Source: Burkholderia anthina
Lineage (GTDB): Bacteria > Pseudomonadota > Gammaproteobacteria > Burkholderiales > Burkholderiaceae
Length of the DNA stretch: 64,000 nt
Assembly (NCBI RefSeq): GCF_001547525.1
Contig: NZ_CM003768.1
Span: 868,001 to 932,000 of the forward strand
Direction: 5' to 3'
The notes under the pieces are model-generated. The model was given only the letters and a program-made list of their open reading frames with translations, had not been told where the DNA came from and ran no database searches. The number at the start of each line of letters is the position of its first letter. Positions within the stretch are counted from its first letter, which is position 1. Positions 44,308 to 56,704 of the stretch are shown here, piece by piece. The position numbers were made by a program, and so were the translations under genes.

Positions 44308-47300
44308 GCGCCGGGGCGCAGCAGCAGGCGCTCGAACTGGACGTATTCGCGTGCCCGCTCGACGGCGTCAACCAGATCGAGGCGTCGGCCGGCACCGGCA
44401 AGACATGGAATATCTGCGCGCTGTACGTGCGCCTGCTGCTCGAAAAGGATCTCGGCGCGGACGAGATCCTCGTCGTGACGTTCACGAAAGCGGCGACGGC
44501 CGAGTTGCACGAGCGGATTCGCGGCCGGCTCGCGCAGCTCGCGCATGCGCTCGACACGGGCGACGACGGCGGCGATCCGTTCATCGCGCGCCTGCTGGAG
44601 ACCACGCTCGGCGACGACGGCGCGCTCGATCCCGAGACGGCGGTGAAGCGGATCCGGCGTGCGCTGCGCGCGTTCGACCAGGCGGCGATCCATACGATCC
44701 ACGCGTTCTGCCAGCGCGCGCTGCAGGAAGCGCCGTTCGCGGCGGCGATGCCGTTCGCGTTCGACATGGAGGCCGACGATGCGTCGCTGCGCTTCGAACT
44801 CGCGGCGGATTTCTGGCGCACGCGTGTCGAACCGGCGGCCGCGCGCTGGCCGGGCTTCGCGACGTGGCTCGTCGAATCGGGCGCCGGCCCGGCCGCGCTC
44901 GATGCGCAGCTCGCACGCCGGCTGAAGAAGCCGCTTGCCGCGCTGCGCTGGGATGGCGTGACCGAGCCGGACGAATCGGCCGAAGCGGCCGCGGCCGAAT
45001 GCTTCGCGGAGGCCGCGCGGATGTGGGCGGCCGAGCGCGACGCGATCGATGCGCTGCTGCGCGCCGCGCAGCCCGCGCTCAATCAGCGCTCGCACAAGCC
45101 CGACGCGCTCGCCGATGCGCTCGCCGCGTGGGCGGCGCATTTCGCGCAGGGCGACGCGACGGCCGCGCTGCCGAAAGCCGCGCTGAAGCTCACGCAAACC
45201 GCCCTGACCAAGGCGACGAAAAAAGGCGGTGCGACGCCCGCCCACGCGTTCTTCGACGTGGCCGACGCGCTCGAGGCCGCCGTGGCCGCGGCCGAGGCCA
45301 CGCAGCGCGCGCGCTGGCTCGCGCTGATCGCCGAATGGCTCGACATGGCGCCGCGCGAGCTGGCCGAGCGCAAGCGCACGCGGCGCGTCGTGTCGTTCGA
45401 CGATCTGCTCGCGAACCTGTATCACGCGCTGCACGCGCATCCGTGGCTCGCCGAGGCGCTGCGCGCACGCTATCCGGCCGCGCTGATCGACGAGTTTCAG
45501 GATACCGATCCGCTGCAGTTCGCAATCTTCGACCGGATCTTCGCGCCGGGCGGCCCGCTGTTCCTCGTCGGCGATCCGAAGCAGGCGATCTACAGTTTCC
45601 GCGCGGCCGATCTGCATACCTATCTCGCCGCGCGCGCACGGGCGAGCGCGTGCTACACGCTCGCGGTCAACCAGCGCTCGACGCCCGCGATCGTCGACGC
45701 GTGCAACCGCTTGTTCATGTCGAATCCGCGCGCGTTCGTGCTCGACGGGCTCGACTATTACGCGGTGCGCGCCGGCACGCGCGTGCGTGCGCCGTTCGTC
45801 GACGAAACCGATCCGGGCCCCGCCGGCGATTTCCGGGTGTGGGCGCTGCCGGGCGGCGAACGCACGCTGCTCAAGCGCGATGCGCAGGCGCAGGCTGCCC
45901 AGGCGTGCGCGGCCGAGATCGCGCGGCTGATGCGCGGCGCGCGTGAAGGGCGCGTGCGCTTGGGAGACACGCCGTTGTCGCCGGGCGACATCGCGGTGCT
46001 CGTGCAGACGCACCGGCAAGGCAGCCTCGTGAAGCGCGTACTCGCGACGTGGGGCATCGGCAGCGTCGAGCTGGCGCAGGCGTCGGTGTTCTCGACCGGC
46101 GACGCGGAGCAGCTCGAACGCGTGCTGGCGGCGATCGATGCGCCGGGCGACCTGCGGCGCCTGCGCGCGGCGCTCGCGTCCGACTGGTTCGGGCTCGATG
46201 CCGGCGCGCTGTGGCGCATGGAGCAGGGCGACGGCGGCGCGCCGCCCGGCGCGCCGGCGGCCGACAGTGCCGACGCGATGAGCTGGGTCGAGCGCTTCTC
46301 GCGGTATCGGCTGCTGTGGCGCGAACGCGGTTTCGCGGTGATGTGGCGCACGTTCACGCGCGAGCTGCGGATCGCCGAGCGGCTGATGGCCGGTGCGGAC
46401 GGCGAGCGCCGCGTGACCGACATCAACCATCTGGCCGAGTTGACGCAGGCCCGTGCATCCGCGCAGCCGGGCATCGCGCCGACGCTGCGCTGGCTCGCCG
46501 CGCAACGGCTCGACGGCGGCGGCGAGGAAGCGCAACTGCGGCTCGAATCCGATCGCAATCTCGTGCAGATCGTCACGGTGCACAAGTCGAAGGGGCTCGA
46601 ATACGCGATCGTGTTCTGTCCGTTCCTGAACGACGGCGGGCTGCGCGAGCCGCCGCCGTCCGCGTTGCCCGATGCGCGCGAGTATCACGACGACGCGGGC
46701 GATGCGGTGCTGCATTACGGATGCGACGACGAAGCGGCCGCGCACGCGGCGCGGCAGGCGCTGCGCGAGCAGGCCGCGGAACGGGCGCGGCTCGTCTACG
46801 TGGCGCTCACGCGCGCGGTCTATCGCTGCTATGTCGTCGCCGGGCCCTACCTGTCGTCGCGCTCGACGCGCGAAGCGCGGCGCAGCGTGCTCAACTGGCT
46901 CGTCGCGGGGGCCGGCCATGCGTTCGATGCGTGGCTCGACGAGCCGCCCGACGAAGCCGCGCTCGACGCGGCGTGGCACGCGCTCGCCGGCGGCCCCGTG
47001 AGCGTCGCGCCGCTGCCGGTGCCTGCGCGCCGCGAGCGTCTCGAAGCCGGGCACGACGCGTCGCAGACGCTCGCGGCGCGCCATGCGACACGCGTGCTGC
47101 GCGATGCGTGGCGGATGGCGAGCTTCAGCTCGCTGACCGCATCGATGGCGCGGGAGGAGGCGGGCGTCGCGGCCGTGCCCGACGACGAACTGCGGCCCGA
47201 TCACGATGCGCTTGCGGCGGTGACGCCCGACGGCGAACCGATACTGGCCGAAACGGCCGCGGCCGGCCCGCCGGACGACGACATCCTCATGTTCCCGCGC

Positions 47301-48011
47301 GGCGCGGCGGCCGGCGAATGCCTGCACCGCCTGTTCGAGCTCAGCCGGTTCACCGAGCCCGAGTCGTGGCACACCGCCGCGCTCGGCGCGCTGCACGACC
47401 GGCCGGTCGAGGCCGAGCCGGAACTTGCGGCGCGCCTGCCGGCGATGATGGCGCGGCTCGTCGACGACGTCGTGCACACCGAGCTCGTGCCGGGCATGCG
47501 GCTTGCCGATCTCGACCCGGCGAAGCGGCTCGACGAAATGGGCTTCCTGTTTCCGGCGCCGTCGCTCGACCTGACGGCGCTACGCCGGCTGCTGGTCGCG
47601 CACGGCTATCCGGACGTTGCACTGGAGGCGGGTACGCTCGCCGGTTTCGTCAAGGGCTTCATCGACATGATCGTCGAACACGACGGCCGTTTCTGGATCG
47701 TCGACTGGAAGTCGAATTACCTCGGCACGACGCCGGATGCCTACGGCCCGCGCGCGCTCGACGTCGCGATGGCCGATCACGCGTATCACCTGCAGGCGCT
47801 GCTCTATACGGTCGCGCTGCACCGTTACCTGCGTGGCCGCCTGCCCGATTACGACTACGACACGCACATCGCCGGTTACCTGTACCTGTTCGTGCGCGGC
47901 GTGCGGCCCGGCTGGCGCAGCGGCGGCGAGCCGGCCGGCGTGCATGCGCGGCGGCCCGCGCGCGCGCTCGTCGACGCACTCGACCGGATGATGGAAGGGA
48001 GCCGCGCATGA
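44304..48011 (+). CDS. recB: Exodeoxyribonuclease V beta subunit (RecB)
   Basis: The product has 1235 residues. The N-terminal superfamily 1 helicase has Walker A EASAGTGKTWN near residue 26, motif Ia VVTFTKAATAELHERIR, Walker B DEFQDTDPLQ, and later motifs VTVHKSKGLEYAIVF and RLVYVALTRA. The C-terminal nuclease domain carries FVKGFIDMIVEHDGRFWIVDWKSNYLG; the D-W-K core near residue 1134 is the RecB nuclease signature, so cleavage activity should be intact. It is the 3'-5' motor and sole nuclease of RecBCD, acting on double-strand break ends. It overlaps recC and recD by four bases each. Confidence 0.96.
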   Translation: MSAGAQQQALELDVFACPLDGVNQIEASAGTGKTWNICALYVRLLLEKDLGADEILVVTFTKAATAELHERIRGRLAQLAHALDTGDDGGDPFIARLLETTLGDDGALDPETAVKRIRRALRAFDQAAIHTIHAFCQRALQEAPFAAAMPFAFDMEADDASLRFELAADFWRTRVEPAAARWPGFATWLVESGAGPAALDAQLARRLKKPLAALRWDGVTEPDESAEAAAAECFAEAARMWAAERDAIDALLRAAQPALNQRSHKPDALADALAAWAAHFAQGDATAALPKAALKLTQTALTKATKKGGATPAHAFFDVADALEAAVAAAEATQRARWLALIAEWLDMAPRELAERKRTRRVVSFDDLLANLYHALHAHPWLAEALRARYPAALIDEFQDTDPLQFAIFDRIFAPGGPLFLVGDPKQAIYSFRAADLHTYLAARARASACYTLAVNQRSTPAIVDACNRLFMSNPRAFVLDGLDYYAVRAGTRVRAPFVDETDPGPAGDFRVWALPGGERTLLKRDAQAQAAQACAAEIARLMRGAREGRVRLGDTPLSPGDIAVLVQTHRQGSLVKRVLATWGIGSVELAQASVFSTGDAEQLERVLAAIDAPGDLRRLRAALASDWFGLDAGALWRMEQGDGGAPPGAPAADSADAMSWVERFSRYRLLWRERGFAVMWRTFTRELRIAERLMAGADGERRVTDINHLAELTQARASAQPGIAPTLRWLAAQRLDGGGEEAQLRLESDRNLVQIVTVHKSKGLEYAIVFCPFLNDGGLREPPPSALPDAREYHDDAGDAVLHYGCDDEAAAHAARQALREQAAERARLVYVALTRAVYRCYVVAGPYLSSRSTREARRSVLNWLVAGAGHAFDAWLDEPPDEAALDAAWHALAGGPVSVAPLPVPARRERLEAGHDASQTLAARHATRVLRDAWRMASFSSLTASMAREEAGVAAVPDDELRPDHDALAAVTPDGEPILAETAAAGPPDDDILMFPRGAAAGECLHRLFELSRFTEPESWHTAALGALHDRPVEAEPELAARLPAMMARLVDDVVHTELVPGMRLADLDPAKRLDEMGFLFPAPSLDLTALRRLLVAHGYPDVALEAGTLAGFVKGFIDMIVEHDGRFWIVDWKSNYLGTTPDAYGPRALDVAMADHAYHLQALLYTVALHRYLRGRLPDYDYDTHIAGYLYLFVRGVRPGWRSGGEPAGVHARRPARALVDALDRMMEGSRA

Positions 48012-50314
48012 CCGCGTCCGACGACATGCTCGAATTCACCGGCGGCCTCGTCGCGCGGCTGCCCGAGCCGGCCGATTTCGGCATCGCGCTCGCGGAAGGC
48101 TTCGCGCGCCGCATCGGCGACCTCGCGCGGCGTGCCGGTGCGCCTCCCGCATCGGCACGCTGGGCGGCGCGCGCCGCGTTCGCGACGAGCCGCGCGACCG
48201 CCGGCGGCCACGTGTGCGTCGCGCTTGGCGCGCTCGCGCAGCGCTACGAAGCGCCGCTCGACGAGGTCCGCGCGGCGCTGGCCGCAAGCGGCGTGGTCGC
48301 GTTCGGCACGCTCGCGCGCGGCGACGAGCGGCCGCTGATCGTCGACCGGCTCGATCACCTGTACCTGTCGCGCTATTTCGATTACGAACGGCGGCTCGCC
48401 GATGCGCTCGTCGCGCAGGCCGGCGTCGCCGCGCCGGACGAACGCCTGTCGCCCGACCGGTTGCGCGACAGTCTCGCCCGTTACTTCGGGCCGGCCACAG
48501 GTGAAGTCGACTGGCAGCGCGTCGCGGCGATCGTCGCGCTGACGGGCCGCGTGACGATCGTCAGCGGCGGGCCGGGCACGGGCAAGACGACGACCGTCGT
48601 CGGCGTGCTCGCCTGTCTGCTCGACGCGCACCCGGGGCTGCGCATCGCGCTGGCCGCACCGACCGGCAAGGCCGCGCAGCGGATGCAGGAGGCGCTGCAC
48701 GCGCGCGCCGGCGATCTGCCGCCGGAACTCGCCGCGCGCCTGCCTGACACGTCGTACACACTGCATCGGCTGCTGGGCGGCGGTGGAGCAGGCGGTTTCC
48801 GGCATCATCGCGACAATCCGTTGCCGTACGATCTGATCGTCGTCGACGAGGCGTCGATGATCGACGTCGCACTTGCCGCGCATCTGCTCGACGCGCTCGC
48901 GCCGGGCGCGCGGCTCGTGTTGCTGGGCGACAAGGATCAACTGGCCGCGGTCGAGGCCGGCGCCGTATTCGCGGAGCTGAGCGCGCGGCCCGCGTTCACG
49001 GCCGCGGCGCGCGCGCGCATCGCGCAGGCGCTGGGCATCGACGAGGCGGCGTTCGTCGCGGCGTTGCCGGTGCCGGACGAAGCCGCTCCGGCTGCGGTTC
49101 CGGCCGAGCATCCGGTTTCCGCTTCCGCACGGGCTTCGGCGTCGCCATCGGCGTCCGTACCCGTTTCACGCAAGCCGGCGGCCCGGCCGAAAGTCGATGC
49201 GCGACAGGCGTCGCTCTTCGACGACGAACCGCAGGACGACGAAGCGTCGTCGCCCGGCATCGCGCCACCACCGCGCGCGGAGTCGGCAACGACCGATGTC
49301 GGCGTACCGGGCGGCACTGCGCCCGCCTGGATCGAGGCCGACGAACTCGCCTGGCTCGACACTGTCGACCTGCCGCCGTTCGACACGGCCGATGCGGTGC
49401 TCGCATCGGTGACGGCCGCCGCATCGCCATTGACCGGCGAAGTCGCTGCCGCGTCCGCCGGCATGTCCGCTCCGGCACCGCTCGCGGATTGCGTCGTGTG
49501 GCTCGAACGCAATTACCGGTTCGGTCTCGATTCGCCGATCGGGCGGCTGTCGCTCGCGATCCGCCGCGGCGACGTGCAGGCGGCGCTCGATGCGCTGCCT
49601 GCCGACGACTCGGCCGCCGCGTCGTTTCATGACGATGCGGGCGACACGCTGGCGTCGTCGACGGTCGAGCGGCTCGCGCGGCGCTTCGGCGCCTATCTCG
49701 ACGCATTGCGCGACGCGTTGGCCGCGCCGGTGCCCGATCCGCTGCCGATGTTCGACGCGCTCAACCGGTTCCGGATTCTGTGCGCGACCCGCGGCGGCTC
49801 GCGCGGCGCGGAACACGTCAATGCGCTGGTGGCCGCGCACGTGCGGCACGCGGCGCGCGTGCCGCTCGCGGTCGGCGCGCACTGGTTCACCGGGCGGCCG
49901 ATCATGGTCACGCGCAACGATTATGCGCTGGGGCTGTTCAACGGCGACATCGGCATTGCGCTGCCCGACGCGCACGGCGTGCTGCGCGTATGGTTCCGGC
50001 GCGCGGACGGCACCGTGCGCGCGGTGTCGCCGGCCGCGCTGCCGCCGCACGAAACGGCGTTCGCGCTGACGGTGCACAAATCGCAGGGCTCGGAATTCGA
50101 CGAGGCGGCGCTCGTGCTGCCCGCGTCGTTCGGCCGCGTGCTCACGCGCGAGCTCGTTTATACGGCGGTCACGCGCGCCCGCACGCGCGTGCAGGTGATC
50201 GGGCCGCGGCGCGTGCTGGCGCAGGCAGTCGCGACGCGCACGCAGCGCGATTCGGGGCTCGCGGCCCGCATCGACGAGGCGCTCGCCCGGCGCCGCATGG
50301 AGGTTTCGCGATGA
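48008..50314 (+). CDS. recD: Exodeoxyribonuclease V alpha subunit (RecD) with extra internal segment
   Basis: The product has 768 residues, against about 610 in Escherichia coli. The 5'-3' superfamily 1B helicase motifs are intact: Walker [13 protein letters not shown] near residue 186, motif Ia [14 protein letters not shown], Walker [28 protein letters not shown], and late motifs [14 protein letters not shown] and [10 protein letters not shown]. Roughly residues 353-494, between GAVFAEL and [12 protein letters not shown], form an Ala/Pro/Ser-rich low-complexity stretch that accounts for the added length. RecD is the fast motor of RecBCD and controls its nuclease mode. It overlaps recB and arfB by four bases each. 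Confidence 0.95.
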   Translation: MTASDDMLEFTGGLVARLPEPADFGIALAEGFARRIGDLARRAGAPPASARWAARAAFATSRATAGGHVCVALGALAQRYEAPLDEVRAALAASGVVAFGTLARGDERPLIVDRLDHLYLSRYFDYERRLADALVAQAGVAAPDERLSPDRLRDSLARYFGPATGEVDWQRVAAIVALTGRVTIVSGGPGTGKTTTVVGVLACLLDAHPGLRIALAAPTGKAAQRMQEALHARAGDLPPELAARLPDTSYTLHRLLGGGGAGGFRHHRDNPLPYDLIVVDEASMIDVALAAHLLDALAPGARLVLLGDKDQLAAVEAGAVFAELSARPAFTAAARARIAQALGIDEAAFVAALPVPDEAAPAAVPAEHPVSASARASASPSASVPVSRKPAARPKVDARQASLFDDEPQDDEASSPGIAPPPRAESATTDVGVPGGTAPAWIEADELAWLDTVDLPPFDTADAVLASVTAAASPLTGEVAAASAGMSAPAPLADCVVWLERNYRFGLDSPIGRLSLAIRRGDVQAALDALPADDSAAASFHDDAGDTLASSTVERLARRFGAYLDALRDALAAPVPDPLPMFDALNRFRILCATRGGSRGAEHVNALVAAHVRHAARVPLAVGAHWFTGRPIMVTRNDYALGLFNGDIGIALPDAHGVLRVWFRRADGTVRAVSPAALPPHETAFALTVHKSQGSEFDEAALVLPASFGRVLTRELVYTAVTRARTRVQVIGPRRVLAQAVATRTQRDSGLAARIDEALARRRMEVSR

Positions 50315-50715
50315 TGATCCGCTACACGCTCGATCCGGCCGAGGTCGAATGGACCGCCGTGCGTGCGCAGGGCGCGGGCGGGCAGAACGTGAACAAGGTG
50401 TCGAGCGCGATTCATCTGCGCTTCGACATCCGCGCGTCGTCGCTGCCGCCGGTGCTCAAGGAGCGGCTTCTCGCGCTGTCCGACCAGCGCATCACGCGCG
50501 ACGGCATCGTCGTGATCAAGTCGCAGGAATACCGGACACAGGAGAAGAACCGCGAGGCGGCGCTCGCGCGGCTCGATACGCTGATCGGCAGCGTCGCGTA
50601 CACGCCGCGCGCGCGGGTCGCGACGCGGCCGACGCGTGCGTCGAAAGAACGGCGGCTCGAACACAAGTCGCGCCGCAGCGTGGTGAAGTCGGGGCGAGGG
50701 AAGGTGGTCGACTGA
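50311..50715 (+). CDS. arfB: Alternative ribosome-rescue factor / peptidyl-tRNA hydrolase (ArfB)
   Basis: The product has 134 residues, and the ATG overlaps the recD stop by four bases. The catalytic GGQ loop is present in [20 protein letters not shown] near residue 25, as in release factor domain 3. The C-terminal basic tail ([26 protein letters not shown]) is the segment that enters the empty mRNA channel of stalled ribosomes. It hydrolyses peptidyl-tRNA on ribosomes lacking a stop codon. Coupling to recD is an unusual functional neighbour and may only reflect compact packing. Confidence 0.94.
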   Translation: MMIRYTLDPAEVEWTAVRAQGAGGQNVNKVSSAIHLRFDIRASSLPPVLKERLLALSDQRITRDGIVVIKSQEYRTQEKNREAALARLDTLIGSVAYTPRARVATRPTRASKERRLEHKSRRSVVKSGRGKVVD

Positions 50716-50767
50716 CGAACGACGGGCCGGTGCTCGTCGCGGGCGAAGGTCCGCCGCGCGCGGCCCG

Positions 50768-52048
50768 CTAGCGCATCACGGTTCCGGCGCTGTCGAGCAC
50801 GAAATCGACGCAGAACACGACGAGCCGGCTCTGCGCGCGGATCGCGACGGCGGCCGTATAGCAGTCGCGGCCTTCCGTCAGCGAAAAGTGCGGGCCCATC
50901 AGCGCGACGCGCCCGGGGGCGGCGATCGCGCGCTGGAAATACGGGCGTCGCGACCAGTTGCTGTGGGTCTCCGGGAACAACGGGGCGAGGCGGGTCGCGC
51001 TCGCCTGACTATCGTCGAGCGGGGCGCCGATCGACGGCAGGAACTGTTCGCCCGTCTCGTCCGTGACGAACACGCGACGCGCGGCAGGCACCGCGAATAC
51101 GCGTTGTGCGGCGTCCTGCAGATTGCCGCTCGCCGAAAACGCGGCCGCGCCGCCGAGCACGAGGCGTTCGATCGCGTCGAAGCCCGGCTGCCCGGCGGCC
51201 ACCGGCGTGTGCCGGCGGGCGATGAAGCGCCGCCACGCGGCGTCGAGCATCGCGGGCGCCGCCGCGCTCGCGTGCGCGATCGATGCATCGGGCTGACCGA
51301 ACCGGAAACCCTGCACGAAATCGATGTCGGCTTCCATCAGCGCCTGCAACGCGTCGTCGCTTTCCACGCCTTCGGCCAGCACCATCGCGCCGGCCTGGTG
51401 CAGCATCGACACGAGGTGATGCATGATGCGGCGGTCCTCGGCCGAGCTGGTCGAACGCTCGACGAGCGAGCGGTCGAGCTTCACGATGTCGGGTCGCGCC
51501 CGCCACACGCGGTCGAAGTTCGAGAAGCCGGTGCCGAAATCGTCGATCGCGATCAGGAAATCGCGATGCTGGATCATGTCGATCGTGCGGGCGAGCGCGG
51601 CTTCGTCGCGCGCCGGCTGTTCGACCACTTCCAGCACGATGCGGTTCGGCGGCAGCGCGAAATGCCGGCATAGCGCCTCGACGAACTCGCGCTGCACGAG
51701 GCCCGTATCGAGTACGCGCGGCGTCACGTTCAGGAACAGCCAGCCGTCGCCGATGCCCTGCGCGACGAAGTTGGCCGTGTGCAGGCAGCGCGCGAGCCGG
51801 TCGAGCAGCAGCGCGTCGGCGTCGCCGCGCGTCTTGTCGAGCAGGGCGGTGGGCGACGCCAGCGCGCCGTTCCCGTCGACGACGCGCAGCAGCGCCTCGT
51901 AGCCGACGACGCGCTTGTGCGTGATCGACAGCACGGGCTGGAACACGCTGCGCAAGGTCGTGGTGCGATAGGTGGCGAGCCAGCCGTGGGGTGTCGGCGT
52001 GAGGCGTTCGAGCAGGGCGTCGAGCGACAGGTCGCGGGTGGGCTTCAT
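50768..52048 (-). CDS. EAL domain phosphodiesterase with C-terminal sensor domain (YkuI-like)
   Basis: The product has 426 residues from MKPTRDLSLDALLERL. The EAL domain comes first (about residues 30-265) with all key elements: GYEALLRV, VLEVVEQP, AIDDFGTGFSNFD, IVKLDRSLVE and LAEGVESDD, so c-di-GMP hydrolysis is expected. The C-terminal 150 residues (RRVFVTDETGEQFLPSIGAP, and later CYTAAVAIRAQSRLVVFCVDFVL) look like a PAS/cache-like ligand domain. EAL-first with a C-terminal sensor resembles Bacillus YkuI. There is no membrane segment. The ribosome site is weak, and the frame is open 63 bases further upstream. It is convergent with arfB. Confidence 0.88.
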   Translation of the reverse strand: MKPTRDLSLDALLERLTPTPHGWLATYRTTTLRSVFQPVLSITHKRVVGYEALLRVVDGNGALASPTALLDKTRGDADALLLDRLARCLHTANFVAQGIGDGWLFLNVTPRVLDTGLVQREFVEALCRHFALPPNRIVLEVVEQPARDEAALARTIDMIQHRDFLIAIDDFGTGFSNFDRVWRARPDIVKLDRSLVERSTSSAEDRRIMHHLVSMLHQAGAMVLAEGVESDDALQALMEADIDFVQGFRFGQPDASIAHASAAAPAMLDAAWRRFIARRHTPVAAGQPGFDAIERLVLGGAAAFSASGNLQDAAQRVFAVPAARRVFVTDETGEQFLPSIGAPLDDSQASATRLAPLFPETHSNWSRRPYFQRAIAAPGRVALMGPHFSLTEGRDCYTAAVAIRAQSRLVVFCVDFVLDSAGTVMR

Positions 52049-52559
52049 GTCAACGGTGCCCGGGCGGGGGCGGCGGGGCGTCGACACTCCGCCACGCCGA
52101 TGCAGCCGCATGCGCAGGCGGACGCGAAAGAACGTGGGGCATCGAGACTGCCTTCTGCGGATAAGTGTCCCGAGTGTAACGGGATTGCCGCGGCGCGCGT
52201 ATCAGGGTAACTCCAGACGCAAACGCTACATCGCGATCCCGGCACGCGGGCGGCGGCGCGGCCGGGGGCGCCGCATGCGTGCGTACGGTGCATGATCGTC
52301 GCGAAACGAAGCGCGCCGCGGCCGCGGGCGAGCATCCCGCGACAGGGCGTGATCGTGCGTCGTTGCCGCCCGATACGGGAAATCCCGGCGGCCGGCCGCC
52401 GCTGTCAGACGAATGAGACGAATGCCGCGCGCCGCGGTGCGATCGGCGGCATGTCGGCCAACCCGCGGCGCGCCGTCATCGGCATTGCCGCGCGGCGGCC
52501 ACTGGGCCGCGGCCAGCGGGCGGCCTGCGACGGTCCGTGCGCGCCCGGCGTGCCGATCG
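52049..52559. other. Intergenic region without recognisable features
   Basis: These 511 bases lie between two minus-strand genes. The short open frames inside have no ribosome sites or domains. I see no convincing promoter consensus, terminator or repeat, apart from the GC-rich background. The promoter of the EAL gene should lie near 52049-52250. Confidence 0.5.
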
Positions 52560-53486
52560 TCAGGCCGCTTCGCCGCCGCGGGGCCGGACACCGGGAATCC
52601 GCTTGATCACGCCGGTCGCGAGCGCGGTGCCGACGAGCACGATCGCGCAGCCTTCGATCATCACGGCCGACACGTGTTCGCCGAGGAACAGCGCGCCCCA
52701 CAGCAGGCCGAACACGGGGATCACGAACGTCACGGTAATCGCGCGGGCGGGCCCGATGTGCGCGATCAGGTAGAAGAAGATGAAATAGGCGATGCCCGTG
52801 CACGCGACGCCGAGCGCGAGCACCGCGCCCCATGCGTGCACGCCGATCGGCGCGGCCGGCCACGTCGCGATCGCGAACGGCAGCAGCAGCACGGTCGAGC
52901 CGATCATGCTGCCCGCTGCGTTGACGAGCGGATCGACGCCGCCGAGGTTGCGTTTCGTATAGTTGGCCGCGACGCCGTACAGCAGCGTCGCGCCGAGTGC
53001 GGCCGCCGCGGCGAGCGCGGTCGCGCCGGCGCCCGTGTCGCCGTGCGCGGTCGCGATCTGGTTCCACACGAGCGTGAGTACGCCGGCGAACCCGATGACG
53101 AGGCCGAGCGCGCGCGGCAGCGACAGCTTGTCCTTCAGCCACAGATAAGCGACGAGCGCGCCCCACAGCGGCGTCGTCGCGTTGATCACCGACGTCACGC
53201 CGGCCGACAGCGTCAATTCGGCGAACGCGAACAGGCAGAACGGGATGCCGGAATTCAGCGCGCCGACGACGAACAGCGGCCACGCATGACGGCGCAACCG
53301 GGCGCCGAGATCGGCCGGTTTGAAGCGCGTCAGCGCGAAGCCCGCGAGAAACAGCGCGCCGATGCCCACGCGCAGCGCCATCAGCGGCGCGACGCCGAAA
53401 TCGACCACGCCGATCCGGATGAACAGGAAGGATGCGCCCCACAGGGCGGCGAGCACGGTCAGCAGGAAAGCGTTTTTGGGCGACAT
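52560..53486 (-). CDS. EamA (DMT) family transporter
   Basis: The product is 308 residues from MSPKNAFLLTVLAALWGASFLFIRIG. It has ten predicted membrane helices in two EamA repeats; the first repeat has the typical WGASFLFIR start and the second begins near ATALAAAAALGATLLYGVAANY. Such proteins export amino acids, nucleosides or other small metabolites (RhtA/YdcZ type); the substrate is unknown. The frame extends 17 residues upstream without a ribosome site. The last residues (IPGVRPRGGEAA) form a short cytoplasmic tail. Confidence 0.9.
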   Translation of the reverse strand: MSPKNAFLLTVLAALWGASFLFIRIGVVDFGVAPLMALRVGIGALFLAGFALTRFKPADLGARLRRHAWPLFVVGALNSGIPFCLFAFAELTLSAGVTSVINATTPLWGALVAYLWLKDKLSLPRALGLVIGFAGVLTLVWNQIATAHGDTGAGATALAAAAALGATLLYGVAANYTKRNLGGVDPLVNAAGSMIGSTVLLLPFAIATWPAAPIGVHAWGAVLALGVACTGIAYFIFFYLIAHIGPARAITVTFVIPVFGLLWGALFLGEHVSAVMIEGCAIVLVGTALATGVIKRIPGVRPRGGEAA

Positions 53487-53626
53487 CGATCGGGGAGGGC
53501 GGGGACGGGATGCGAGGATCTTACACCGCGTTACCACACCGTCGTTTCACGATCGGATGAAACGACAAGAAACGGGAACGTCGCCGATCGTGCCCGGCGG
53601 CGGGCGGCCACGCGCGATGCGGCCGA

Positions 53627-53881
53627 TCAGCGATGACGCCAGCCGCCGCGTCCGCCGAAGCCGAAATTGAGCGACAGTGCCGGGCCCCAATAGCCGCCCC
53701 ACGCCGGCCCATACGCAGGCGCCGGATAGTAGTAGGCGGGGGCCGGATCGACATACACGGGCGCGGGCTGTACCGGCGCCGGCGCCGCCGTGTAATAGCC
53801 TCCGGGATAGTAGGCGTACGGGTAATAGCAGCCGGCAAGCGTCGCGCAGGCAAGCGCCGCGGCGACGAAGGTCCTGTTCAT
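53627..53881 (-). CDS. Small Tyr/Pro/Gly-rich lipoprotein
   Basis: The product has 84 residues, and GGAG lies seven bases upstream of the ATG at 53881. The signal FVAAALACATLAGC ends in a lipobox. The mature part is rich in Tyr, Pro, Gly and Ala (CYYPYAYYPGGYY, APAYYYPAPAYGPAW) and ends with FGFGGRGGWRHR. Small envelope lipoproteins of this composition are frequent in Burkholderia and have no assigned function. There is no domain and no operon partner. Confidence 0.75.
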   Translation of the reverse strand: MNRTFVAAALACATLAGCYYPYAYYPGGYYTAAPAPVQPAPVYVDPAPAYYYPAPAYGPAWGGYWGPALSLNFGFGGRGGWRHR

Positions 53882-54006
53882 GATGTGTCTCCGGCGCAGC
53901 CGGCTATCGGCAGATACCTGAAGCTTAGGCCGAGGACCGGTGACACGGTATGAGAAACGGTAACCGATCATTTCCGGTCAGCGGCCGCGCCCCGCGGCGC
54001 TACATG

Positions 54007-54041
54007 CAAAAACGGCGCGTCCGCGGTGCGGAAGCGCCGTT
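54007..54041 (-). terminator. Terminator after the glycine-zipper lipoprotein gene
   Basis: On the minus strand ACGGCGC and GCGCCGT pair around a 15-base loop and are followed by TTTTT. Confidence 0.65.
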
Positions 54042-54092
54042 GAGCCGATCGGCCGTGGCCGGATGACGCCCGGCCGGCCGGAGTCGGGCTGC

Positions 54093-54305
54093 TTACTTGC
54101 CGATCTGGTTACCGATGATGCCGCCGGCCGCCGCGCCGCCCAGCGTCGACAGCGCGTTGCCGCCGATCGCCGCGCCGGCGACGCCGCCGACACCCGCACC
54201 GATTGCCGTATCGCGCTGACGCCGCGACATCGAATCGCAGGCCGACAGGCTGGCCACTGTCGCGACGAGGAGCGCGCATACCCCAAAACGCCGAATCGAA
54301 TTCAT
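54093..54305 (-). CDS. Glycine zipper 2TM-type lipoprotein (OsmB-like)
   Basis: The product has 70 residues; the ATG at 54305 follows AAGGA about eight bases upstream. The lipoprotein signal is GVCALLVATVASLSAC. The mature part contains a Gly-rich zipper (IGAGVGGVAGAAIGGNALS and GGAAAGGIIGNQIG), as in OsmB and the SlyB/glycine-zipper group. This is probably an outer-membrane lipoprotein connected with envelope stress; the function is inferred only by family. Terminators flank it, so it is monocistronic. Confidence 0.85.
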   Translation of the reverse strand: MNSIRRFGVCALLVATVASLSACDSMSRRQRDTAIGAGVGGVAGAAIGGNALSTLGGAAAGGIIGNQIGK

Positions 54306-54470
54306 GATCGTTGTCCTTGTGGTAGTGAACGGAGGGCGCGCGACCGGCCGGCGGCCGCGCATGTCCCCAATCTACGCGCCGTCCCGCGGCGCTGCTGTAA
54401 GGACTTGTTAAGGCTCGCGCGGTTTCGTAATCAATTGTTTCCCCTGCGCCGGCAGGCACGCGACATGCGC

Positions 54471-54495
54471 AAAAAAGCCCGCTCGAAAGCGGGCT
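54471..54495 (-). terminator. Terminator of thiC
   Basis: On the minus strand AGCCCGCTTTCGAGCGGGCT is a perfect hairpin with a four-base loop, followed by TTTTT. It lies about 40 bases after the thiC stop codon. Confidence 0.9.
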
Positions 54496-54533
54496 TCGTG
54501 CAGCGCGATGCGAGCCGGTGGGGCTCGCCGCGC

Positions 54534-56704
<2,171 letters not shown>

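Noticed and set aside
52226..52591. Small minus-strand gene in the 52049-52559 gap
   Set aside because: It has no ribosome site, an Arg/Ala-rich composition, overlap with the DMT gene, and no recognisable domain.
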